NCBI GenBank assembly: GCA_017626275.1
Contig: JAGAJD010000080.1
Location: 1 to 5,824 of the forward strand
DNA from: Lachnospira sp.
GTDB taxonomy: Bacteria; Bacillota; Clostridia; Lachnospirales; Lachnospiraceae
Direction of reading: 5' to 3'
DNA: 5,824 bases
How positions within the stretch are numbered: position 1 is the stretch's first letter; each line of letters begins with the position of its first letter. Below, piece by piece: positions 1 to 5,824 of the stretch. The notes under the pieces are model-generated. The model worked only from the letters and a program-made list of their open reading frames with translations. It searched no databases and was not told the origin of the DNA. Position numbers and translations under genes: made by a program.

Positions 1-721
1 AAATATATCCAAAAGACTGCAGTATATAGCAGGACTTGTGAAAAGAGGCGGTGTATCGGCAGATATTGGTACTGATCACGGATATCTGCCTGTTTTTCTC
101 GCAAAAAATGATATATGCCGTCATATTATAGCGATGGACGTAAGAAAAGGCCCGCTTAAGAAGGCTGAAGCTAATATTAAGGCTTATAGCGTTGAAGAAA
201 AAATTTCGCTGCGTCTTTCGGACGGGCTTGATAAGCTGGAAAAAGAAGAGGCGGATACGATTACAATTTCAGGTATGGGAGGAAGGCTGATTCAGTCAAT
301 TCTTTTAAAAGGACTTGATAAGCTGACAAAGCGTACAAAAATAATTGTGTCTCCGCAGTCTGAAATAAGAGAGTTCAGAATATTTTTAAAGCAGAATGGA
401 TTTTTGATATTGCGTGAAAATATGCTTGAGGAAGAGGGACAGTTTTATCCGATTATTGAATGTGTTTATCTTGGTGGTGACTATTCAAATGAAGTGATTG
501 AGGAGGCCGAATACCGATATGGTAAACAGCCTTTAACGGAAAAAAACGAAAGTCTGAAAAAATGTCTCTTAAAGGAGCTTGCGACAGTTAATGATTTAAT
601 TGACAGACTGATGCGGCTTGAGCGAAGAGAACAGGCACTGGAAAAAAGAATTGAACAGCTTGAGTTTGATAAACAGTGTATATGCATGGCATTAGAATAT
701 TATAAATTTGATATGTGCTGA
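1..721 (+). CDS. trmK: tRNA (adenine(22)-N1)-methyltransferase TrmK, 5' partial
   Basis: The product is a class I SAM-dependent methyltransferase that makes m1A at position 22 of tRNAs in the cytoplasm. The SAM-binding motif I ADIGTDHGYLP is at 59-91, the family GMGG motif at 272-283 and SPQSE at 350-364, followed by the conserved EEGQFYPI segment. The last 70 or so residues are highly charged and helical, fitting the C-terminal coiled coil of TrmK. A GTG at 38 could be read as a start, but the frame stays open to the window edge and codons 2-37 encode NISKRLQYIAGL, which matches the usual TrmK N-terminus. The true start is therefore upstream of the window and about 240 residues would be the full length, as expected. 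The kinase gene follows after 33 bases with no visible terminator, so the two are probably cotranscribed. Identification rests on motifs recalled from the family, not on a search. Confidence 0.93.
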   Translation, partial: NISKRLQYIAGLVKRGGVSADIGTDHGYLPVFLAKNDICRHIIAMDVRKGPLKKAEANIKAYSVEEKISLRLSDGLDKLEKEEADTITISGMGGRLIQSILLKGLDKLTKRTKIIVSPQSEIREFRIFLKQNGFLILRENMLEEEGQFYPIIECVYLGGDYSNEVIEEAEYRYGKQPLTEKNESLKKCLLKELATVNDLIDRLMRLERREQALEKRIEQLEFDKQCICMALEYYKFDMC

Positions 722-754
722 ATCGGCAGATTGAGCAGAAATGGAGAGTAAAAT

Positions 755-2368
755 ATGGGGAAGACATTGGCACAACTGGTTAAGGAAGCACAGCCTGAAT
801 ACATGAACAGGATTATCCTTGTAAAGACAGACGGAAGACTTCAGGAAATCAGTGATACTGAAATTACAGATGAGAAAATAGAGTATGTGACGACTAACAC
901 GAGTATTGGTATTGAAACTTATAGAAGAAGCGTTGTGTTTTTGATGCTTTATGCTGTTTATAAGGTAGCTCCAAAAGGTTCTATTAAAAAGGTTATCGTT
1001 GAATATTCAATAAGCAAGGGACTTTACTGCAGTCTTAAAGCAGATTTTCCTGTGACTGATAAATTTCTAGAGCAGGTAAAGGCGCAGATGAATAAGACGG
1101 CAGAGCAGAATCTTCCTATTACTAAGAAAATGATTCGTACCAAGGAAGCAATTAAACTGTTTGAAAAGTACGGAATGGGAGATAAGACAAAGCTTTTTAA
1201 ATACAGACGAAGCTCCTATGTAAATATTTATAATCTTGACGGTTATGAAGATTATTTTTATGGCTATATGGCACCGTCAACAGGAATTTTAAAGACATTT
1301 GATTTGTTTCAATATGATGAGGGCTTTGTGCTTCAGCTTCCTGTAAAGGAGGCACCGGAGGAGGTGCCGGAATTTGCACCGCAGGAGAAGCTGTTTACAG
1401 TATTAAAGGAATCTACGCAGTGGGCGAATATGCTTGATATTGATACGGTTGGCGCTCTCAATGAGCATATCACCAAAAATGATATGAATTCGCTGATTCT
1501 TGTTCAGGAGGCTTTGCAGGAGCAGAAAATCGTTGAAATTGTGAATCAAATCAGGGAGAAGAAAAGTACAAAGTTTGTGATGATAGCAGGCCCGTCATCA
1601 TCAGGCAAGACTACATTTGCAAACAGACTTTCAATACAGCTTCGTGCCAACGGATATAAGCCGCACCCAATCAGCGTTGATAATTATTTTGTTGAGAGGG
1701 AGGAGACACCGCTTGACGAAAACGGTGAATATAATTTTGAGGATTTGCATGCGATTGACATAGAGCTGTTTAATAAGCATATGGAGCAGCTTCTTGAGGG
1801 CAAGGAAATATCAATGCCGACCTTTAATTTTAAGACAGGAAAAAAAGAGTATCACAATGATTACTTAAAGCTTGGCGACGATGATATTTTAGTAATAGAG
1901 GGAATACATTGTCTTAATGACGAACTTTCATATATGCTGCCGAAAGAAAGTAAGTTTAAAATATATATCAGTGCACTTACTCAGTTAAATGTAGATGAGC
2001 ATAACAGAGTGGCAACAACGGACGGAAGATTAATACGCCGTCTTATAAGAGATTACAGGACAAGAGGTTCTTCCGCTAAGAAGACACTGGCTATGTGGGA
2101 ATCCGTAAGAAAGGGAGAGGAGAAGAATATTTTCCCGTTTCAGGAGGGTGCCGATGCTATGTTTAATTCAGCAATGCCGTATGAGCTGTCTGTTTTAAAG
2201 CCGTATGTAGAGCCGATTTTATTCTCTATCGGCGAGGAAGAGCCGGAATATCAGGAAGCAAAAAGACTCCTGAAATTCCTTGCATATTTTCTTCCATGCA
2301 GTGTGGAAAATGTACCTATTGACTCAATTATACGTGAGTTTGTGGGCGGCGGCTGCTTTAAGGTGTGA
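755..2368 (+). CDS. nucleoside (uridine) kinase-like protein with N-terminal threonyl-tRNA synthetase-like domains
   Basis: This is a 537-residue cytoplasmic fusion of the type usually annotated as uridine kinase (udk-like) or nucleoside kinase. Residues 1 to about 55 resemble a TGS-type domain. Residues 56-195 resemble the ThrRS editing region, including EQVKAQM, NLPITKK, EAIKLFEKYG and APSTGILKTF. The P-loop kinase occupies about 270-480: Walker A GPSSSGKTT at 279-287, a substrate-site SVDNYF with D309, a YNFEDLHAID segment at 326-335, the IEG strand end at 381-383 and an arginine-rich lid at 425-440. Phosphorylation of uridine/cytidine is the family expectation; the real substrate of the long fused form is uncertain. 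The start is fixed by GGAGAG at 743-748, six bases before the ATG. No histidine occurs before residue 238, so the editing metal site is absent. It sits 33 bases after trmK, probably in one operon. Confidence 0.9.
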   Translation: MGKTLAQLVKEAQPEYMNRIILVKTDGRLQEISDTEITDEKIEYVTTNTSIGIETYRRSVVFLMLYAVYKVAPKGSIKKVIVEYSISKGLYCSLKADFPVTDKFLEQVKAQMNKTAEQNLPITKKMIRTKEAIKLFEKYGMGDKTKLFKYRRSSYVNIYNLDGYEDYFYGYMAPSTGILKTFDLFQYDEGFVLQLPVKEAPEEVPEFAPQEKLFTVLKESTQWANMLDIDTVGALNEHITKNDMNSLILVQEALQEQKIVEIVNQIREKKSTKFVMIAGPSSSGKTTFANRLSIQLRANGYKPHPISVDNYFVEREETPLDENGEYNFEDLHAIDIELFNKHMEQLLEGKEISMPTFNFKTGKKEYHNDYLKLGDDDILVIEGIHCLNDELSYMLPKESKFKIYISALTQLNVDEHNRVATTDGRLIRRLIRDYRTRGSSAKKTLAMWESVRKGEEKNIFPFQEGADAMFNSAMPYELSVLKPYVEPILFSIGEEEPEYQEAKRLLKFLAYFLPCSVENVPIDSIIREFVGGGCFKV

Positions 2369-2374
2369 GGCCGG

Positions 2375-3301
2375 TTATTTTTCAAGCTTCCACTGAATAC
2401 CGTCTTTAGTGCTGTAAGCTGTAATAGTGCCGTTTTCATCGGTGCGCAGCACCTGTAAATGGAGTGCGTCAAGCCGTGAGAGTACTTTCTTAGTCGGGTG
2501 TCCGTAATCATTTTCTGCGCCGACGCTGATAACAGCATATTGAGGGTTGACAGCCTCTAAAAATTTTTGGGAGCTTGATGAGCTGCTTCCGTGGTGGCTG
2601 ACCATATATACATCGGCTGTGATATCAAGACCGCTTTTTAGCATGGCAGTTTCGCTTTTTGTCATGGCGTCTCCCAAAATAAGAAAGCTGTTGTTATCAT
2701 CGGTAAGGCGGATTCCGAGAGAATAGTTGTTTTCTTCCTCGTAATAATATCCGTCAGGGCAGACGACCGTAAAGGTGGCGTTTCCCAAGGCAAAGGAAGC
2801 TCCCGGTACGGGGTGTACAGGCTCAATATTTTGCGAGGTAATGCATTTTATATAAGAATTATATGTTTTGGTATCGCCCTCGTAATCGGGTGTAAGCAGC
2901 ATGTCAACGGAATAGTTATACAGGACGCCGATAATTCCGCTTAAATGGTCGGCGTCATAGTGGGAAACAAGTACGTAATCGAGCTTTTTAATTCCCTGCT
3001 TTTGCAGATAACTTACGACAAAGGAAGAGTGAGAGTTATCTCCTCCGTCAATCAGCATATAATGTCTGTCAGATTCAACGAGTACACAGTTGCCCTGTCC
3101 GACATCTAAAAATGTGACAGTGAGGGAGGTATCCTCAGGAACATCTGATGAAATTACAAATTGGCGCTTAAGAAGCTGTGGATTGTTGTAAATAATATGC
3201 CCGGCAAAGAGAGCAATAATAAATAAGATAATAACAACAGCGGAGACATTCAGGCGACGTCTCCGCTGTTCTATATTTTTATAATGGGTTTTGTGTTTCA
3301 T
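2375..3301 (-). CDS. membrane-anchored ComEC-like metallo-beta-lactamase-fold hydrolase
   Basis: This 308-residue protein has a basic N-terminus (RRRR at 13-16), one hydrophobic segment at about 18-38 and then a ComEC/Rec2-type MBL domain. The positive-inside rule puts the catalytic domain outside the cell. Visible motifs are DVGQGN at 66-71, IDGGD at 84-88, the metal motif SHYDADH at 113-119, LGDA at 209-212, SHHGSS at 235-240 and YGHP at 266-269. These are the motifs of the nuclease-like C-terminal domain of ComEC, but the DNA channel and OB-like parts are absent, so it is a standalone member. A phosphodiesterase or DNase role is plausible but not shown. No lipobox cysteine follows the hydrophobic segment, so it looks like a signal anchor. 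The start is supported by AAGGAGAT (3311-3318 on the other strand) nine bases before the ATG. It lies 19 bases after tyrA, suggesting cotranscription. A serine run (239-244) follows the SHHG motif. Confidence 0.87.
   Translation of the reverse strand: MKHKTHYKNIEQRRRRLNVSAVVIILFIIALFAGHIIYNNPQLLKRQFVISSDVPEDTSLTVTFLDVGQGNCVLVESDRHYMLIDGGDNSHSSFVVSYLQKQGIKKLDYVLVSHYDADHLSGIIGVLYNYSVDMLLTPDYEGDTKTYNSYIKCITSQNIEPVHPVPGASFALGNATFTVVCPDGYYYEEENNYSLGIRLTDDNNSFLILGDAMTKSETAMLKSGLDITADVYMVSHHGSSSSSSQKFLEAVNPQYAVISVGAENDYGHPTKKVLSRLDALHLQVLRTDENGTITAYSTKDGIQWKLEK
3236..3270. repeat. perfect 12-bp inverted repeat within the 5' end of the hydrolase gene
   Basis: AACAGCGGAGAC (3236-3247) is followed after an 11-base loop by its exact reverse complement GTCTCCGCTGTT (3259-3270). 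Seven of the twelve pairs are G-C. On the hydrolase mRNA it would fold starting about 31 bases after the first base of the start codon, across codons 11-22 (EQRRRRLNVSAV). On the plus strand it is followed by CTATATTTTT, which resembles an intrinsic terminator tail. The repeat is certain; a function is not shown. Confidence 0.6.
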
Positions 3302-3320
3302 AGTTTAGAAATCTCCTTAA

Positions 3321-4172
3321 TTAAAAAGTGTTGCGGTATTTTCCTGCTTCATTAAAAAGTTCATTCACGTAAGTATAGTTTCCATTATTAAGCTGATTCT
3401 TCATTTCTGTTAATAAATCAATGTAATCGGCTAACAGACTTGTGATTGCCGCCAGGTTGGAAGCACAAATCTGCTCCCACATTTCAGGGGAGGAAGCAGC
3501 GATACGGGTAGTATCCTTGAAGCCGCCTGCGGCTAAGAGGTGCATGTAACCCTCATCACAGTCGGAATCCTTTACAAGCTTTGTGAGCGCAGCGGAAATA
3601 AGGTGCGGAACATGGCTTATGGCAGCAGCAGAATAGTCATGTGTTTCATAATCCATAACGATAGGTACTGCCTTAATGTCTTTTACAAGCTGTATGTATG
3701 CGTCAAGGTGTTCCTTGGAAGTCTTTTCGGACGGAGTTATGACGTATCTGGCACCGTCAAGAAGTCCTGCGTAAGAATGTGCATAACCCGAAAGCTCGGA
3801 GCCTGCCATCGGATGTCCTCCGATAAAATATTTCTCCATATCAAGCTTTGCGGCAGCCTGGTGTACGATACCCTTTACACTGCCTACATCTGTAATTATG
3901 CAGTCATTTTTAATAACAGGCTTTAACTGTTCTAAATATTTAGTAATTGTAACTACCGGTGTACAGATAAAAATAATATCACAGGCAGAAAAAATATCGG
4001 TAACACCTTCAGATACAACATCAACAACATTTTCCTCCTTTGCCTTAAGCAGAGGTTCCAAAGAACGGCTTGCGGCAACAATATGGCAGTCCGGGTAGAA
4101 TTCTTTCAGTGCCTTTGCAATAGAGCCGCCAATTAATCCAAATCCTATAAATCCAATATGTGAAATATTCAT
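3321..4172 (-). CDS. tyrA: prephenate dehydrogenase (TyrA), single-domain form
   Basis: The product oxidatively decarboxylates prephenate to 4-hydroxyphenylpyruvate with NAD+, the committed step to tyrosine, in the cytoplasm. The Rossmann motif GFGLIGGS is at 10-17, FICTP at 68-72, TDVGSVK at 94-100, the family signature GGHPMAGSE at 118-126, SHVPHLISAAL at 186-196 and FKDTTRIA at 218-225. By position, S98, H120, E126, H190 and R223 fit the active-site residues known for Aquifex TyrA. It is 283 residues long and ends after the helical dimerisation domain, so the C-terminal ACT domain of many Bacillus-type TyrA proteins is missing. The frame is open up to an ATG at 4232, but I chose the ATG at 4172: the Rossmann strand starts just after it, GGAGA lies nine bases upstream, and the longer form would cover the predicted -10 box. 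The hydrolase gene follows after 19 bases. Confidence 0.94.
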   Translation of the reverse strand: MNISHIGFIGFGLIGGSIAKALKEFYPDCHIVAASRSLEPLLKAKEENVVDVVSEGVTDIFSACDIIFICTPVVTITKYLEQLKPVIKNDCIITDVGSVKGIVHQAAAKLDMEKYFIGGHPMAGSELSGYAHSYAGLLDGARYVITPSEKTSKEHLDAYIQLVKDIKAVPIVMDYETHDYSAAAISHVPHLISAALTKLVKDSDCDEGYMHLLAAGGFKDTTRIAASSPEMWEQICASNLAAITSLLADYIDLLTEMKNQLNNGNYTYVNELFNEAGKYRNTF

Positions 4173-4181
4173 TAATATCAA

Positions 4182-4186
4182 TCTCC
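4182..4186 (-). promoter_or_regulatory. ribosome binding site that decides the tyrA start
   Basis: GGAGA on the minus strand lies nine bases before the ATG at 4172. It selects this ATG over the in-frame ATG at 4232, which lies beside the predicted -10 box and upstream of the predicted transcript start, so it would not be on the mRNA. Confidence 0.75.
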
Positions 4187-4223
4187 GTTTCAATACAGTA
4201 TATTCCAAAAACAATCTTAATGT

Positions 4224-4252
4224 ATTGTACACTATATCGACAAAGTTCTCAA
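4224..4252 (-). promoter_or_regulatory. sigma-A-type promoter of tyrA and the hydrolase gene
   Basis: Read on the minus strand, TTGAGA (4252-4247) and TACAAT (4229-4224) are separated by exactly 17 bases. Each box differs from consensus at few positions. Transcription would begin near 4217, leaving a leader of about 45 bases before the tyrA ATG at 4172, too short for a T-box or other large riboswitch. No promoter is needed between tyrA and the hydrolase gene. Confidence 0.7.
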
Positions 4253-4266
4253 TACGTTACATTTCT

Positions 4267-4284
4267 GTCATGCAAAATTATGAC
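4267..4284. promoter_or_regulatory. possible operator dyad GTCAT-N8-ATGAC
   Basis: GTCAT (4267-4271) and ATGAC (4280-4284) form an 18-base dyad typical in size of a helix-turn-helix dimer site. It lies 15 bases upstream of the tyrA -35 box and 27 bases upstream of the LCP -35 box, so one bound protein could affect both. Five-base arms are weak evidence, and no regulator gene is in the window. Confidence 0.25.
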
Positions 4285-4316
4285 GATAATATAAAATTTT
4301 AAAATATATTTTGCAT
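4270..4316. repeat. 9-bp inverted repeat overlapping the LCP -35 box
   Basis: ATGCAAAAT at 4270-4278 is matched perfectly by ATTTTGCAT at 4308-4316, with 29 bases between the arms. The right arm contains the whole -35 hexamer TTGCAT. The distance between arm centres, 38 bases, is 3.6 helical turns. It may be a regulator site, but the A/T-rich surroundings raise the chance of a random match. Confidence 0.4.
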
Positions 4317-4339
4317 TTGATATATTTATAGTGTATAAT
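4311..4339 (+). promoter_or_regulatory. sigma-A-type promoter of the LCP gene
   Basis: TTGCAT (4311-4316) and a perfect TATAAT (4334-4339) are separated by 17 bases. Transcription would begin near 4346, giving a leader of about 44 bases that contains the ribosome site at 4377-4383. The A/T-only stretch 4286-4310 directly upstream of the -35 box could act as an UP element that contacts the RNA polymerase alpha subunits. Confidence 0.8.
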
Positions 4340-4389
4340 GTATTTTGCGTTTTTGCTATTAACAGTATTATTATATAAGGAGAATATTT

Positions 4390-5824
4390 ATGTCAGGTAC
4401 AGAAGTAAACAATGAGGAGACACGTAGCAGAAAAGAAGCTGCATGGGTGAAATGGCTTGGAATTGCTGTTTCGGTTATTCAGATTCTTGCAGGTATATCA
4501 TTTATCGGAATGATGTTCTGGATTGACATTTTCCCGGTTAAATCAGAAATTATAACGATTGTTGTTTTGATTTTGCTGTCAGGACTGGCTTTATATGTCC
4601 AGTTTATAAGATTTCAATGGGCAAGGTGGATTGCAAGAGTTGTTGCACTTTTACTCACGGTGGTTTTAATTATAGGTGATGTATATATTTATCAGGGAAA
4701 AGAAGCGATGAATTATGTCAGTACCAATATTAAAACTGAAGTAATTTCGATTTATGTGCTGAAAAGTGATAAAGCCAAAACGATTGCAGATGTTAAAGAC
4801 TATGTGTTTGGATACCATTCTGTATTAGACAGAGAAAATACTGATTCATATATAAAAACGATTAATGAATCGTTAAATAAAAAGATTTCGACTAAGCAGT
4901 ACAATGATTTGCCGGAAATGGTGGAAGCTTTGTATACTAAAGAAATTGGTGCTCTTATTTTGAATGAATCCTATGTGACAACGCTTGAAGACGAATATCC
5001 TGATTTCAGCGAAAAGACAAGAGTACTTGCAAACGAGTATTACAGAACGGTTATGGAACGTCCTGTTATTGAAAAGAATACGCTTACAGACACATTTACA
5101 ATATATCTTTCAGGAAATGACGAATGTGGAGAATTAAATAAGGCAGGAAGAAGCGATGTTAATATCCTTATTGTGGTTAATCCAAAGACAAAGCAGATAC
5201 TTCTTGTCAATACTCCAAGAGATTACTATGTGAATGTATATTCGCTTCGTTCGGGTGTCGGAAAGGATAAGCTTACACATGCCGGGAATTTCGGTGTTGA
5301 CGCATCAATGAAGACGCTGAGTGTACTGTATAATAACTGGGATATTGACTTTTTTGTAAGATTAAACTTTACAAGTGTTGAAGAAATTGTAGATGCATTG
5401 GGTGGAATTACAGTTGAATCGGATATTGAATTTACAACAAGTGCGGACACAAGCGATATTCCATTTCATTTCGTAAAAGGAAAAAATGTGCTTGACGGAG
5501 AAAGAGCACTTGCGTTCTGCAGAGAAAGACAGTCAGTGCCGGGAGGAGATAACAGAAGAGGAGAGGATCAGATGCTTGTTATACAGGCGTTGATTGATAA
5601 AGTGACTTCGCCTGCGATTCTGTATAATTATAATAATGTATTAAATACAGTCCGCAATCTGATTCAGACAAGTCTTGAGGACGATGATATTGCAAGTATG
5701 GTGAAGCTTACAATGGAGGATTCAAATGACTGGAATGTGCAGTCATATGCCGTTTCAGGAACAGGCACATATGGATCGTCATATTTCTTCGGATACAGCT
5801 CTGTATATGTTTGCGAGCCGGATA
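4390..5824 (+). CDS. LytR-CpsA-Psr (LCP) family glycopolymer transferase, 3' partial
   Basis: The frame is open from the ATG at 4390 to the window edge (478 codons, no stop). LCP proteins transfer lipid-linked polymers such as teichoic acid or capsule onto peptidoglycan outside the membrane. Three hydrophobic segments lie at about 22-45, 54-73 and 80-100, which puts the rest outside. Residues 115-225 form an accessory domain and about 234-405 the LCP domain. Key residues are D244, D256 (GRSDVN), R277 (TPRD), K294-H297 (KLTHA), R378 and R380 (FCRER), R390 and Q394 (NRRGEDQ). Their spacing matches, as I recall it, the lipid-phosphate-binding residues of pneumococcal CpsA (Cps2A), which has the same three-helix plus accessory-domain plan. 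AAGGAGA at 4377-4383, six bases before the ATG, fixes the start. A capsule or exopolysaccharide role is inferred; the downstream genes that could settle it are outside the window. Confidence 0.92.
   Translation, partial: MSGTEVNNEETRSRKEAAWVKWLGIAVSVIQILAGISFIGMMFWIDIFPVKSEIITIVVLILLSGLALYVQFIRFQWARWIARVVALLLTVVLIIGDVYIYQGKEAMNYVSTNIKTEVISIYVLKSDKAKTIADVKDYVFGYHSVLDRENTDSYIKTINESLNKKISTKQYNDLPEMVEALYTKEIGALILNESYVTTLEDEYPDFSEKTRVLANEYYRTVMERPVIEKNTLTDTFTIYLSGNDECGELNKAGRSDVNILIVVNPKTKQILLVNTPRDYYVNVYSLRSGVGKDKLTHAGNFGVDASMKTLSVLYNNWDIDFFVRLNFTSVEEIVDALGGITVESDIEFTTSADTSDIPFHFVKGKNVLDGERALAFCRERQSVPGGDNRRGEDQMLVIQALIDKVTSPAILYNYNNVLNTVRNLIQTSLEDDDIASMVKLTMEDSNDWNVQSYAVSGTGTYGSSYFFGYSSVYVCEPD

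Noticed and set aside
38..721. trmK starting at the GTG at 38
   Set aside because: The frame is open to the window edge and codons 2-37 encode a typical TrmK N-terminus (NISKRLQYIAGL), so this GTG is an internal valine.
1351..1368. Inverted repeat GGCACC-N6-GGTGCC in the kinase gene
   Set aside because: Only six base pairs, in codons for the proline/glutamate-rich linker, with no T-run after it; likely a by-product of codon use.
2346..2380. Possible terminator between the convergent genes (CGGC ... GCCG then GTTATTTTT)
   Set aside because: The stem is only four base pairs with a long loop, so it is too weak to call, despite the T-rich tail.
3540..4098. Two plus-strand open frames of 128 and 66 codons opposite tyrA
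   Set aside because: They lie antisense to strongly conserved TyrA motifs, show no recognisable domains and are best explained as shadows.
4173..4232. A 20-residue N-terminal extension of TyrA from the ATG at 4232
   Set aside because: It would lie over the predicted -10 box, has no good ribosome site seen and adds residues before the Rossmann strand; the ATG at 4172 has GGAGA at proper spacing.
4173..4389. T-box or other riboswitch upstream of tyrA
   Set aside because: The predicted leader is about 45 bases and no T-box sequence or large structured leader is visible.
5226..5450. A 74-codon minus-strand open frame within the LCP gene
   Set aside because: It is antisense to the catalytic LCP domain, with no family resemblance or promoter.

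Overview
The window looks like ordinary chromosomal DNA from a low-GC Gram-positive bacterium, most likely a clostridium of the Lachnospiraceae type. This is inferred from the A/T-rich codon use, strong AGGAG-type ribosome sites, a TrmK-type tRNA methyltransferase, a long tRNA-synthetase-like/nucleoside-kinase fusion and a three-helix LytR-CpsA-Psr (LCP) protein. No mobile element, CRISPR array, RNA gene or clear sign of transfer is visible.

Layout: 1-2368 (+) holds the end of a trmK gene, whose start lies before the window, followed after 33 bases by a complete nucleoside (uridine) kinase-like gene. Only six bases separate the kinase stop from the stop of the opposing gene. The region 2375-4172 (-) is a two-gene unit: tyrA (prephenate dehydrogenase), then 19 bases later a membrane-anchored ComEC-like metallo-beta-lactamase-fold protein. 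The region 4173-4389 is a 217-base divergent intergenic region with a good sigma-A promoter facing each way. From 4390 to the window end (+) runs an open LCP-family gene, 478 codons without a stop, cut by the window edge.

Functionally this is a mix of housekeeping roles: tRNA modification, a P-loop kinase probably acting on nucleosides, tyrosine biosynthesis, an extracellular hydrolase of unknown substrate, and attachment of glycopolymers to the cell wall. I see no single pathway joining them.

The most notable signals are a perfect 12-bp inverted repeat inside the first codons of the hydrolase gene, an 18-bp sequence shared by the two divergent promoters around their -10 boxes, a 9-bp inverted repeat that overlaps the LCP -35 box, a ligand-binding-like domain between the membrane helices and the catalytic domain of the LCP protein, and a kinase N-terminal half that resembles threonyl-tRNA synthetase but has lost the metal-binding histidines. 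None of these amounts to a clear new system.
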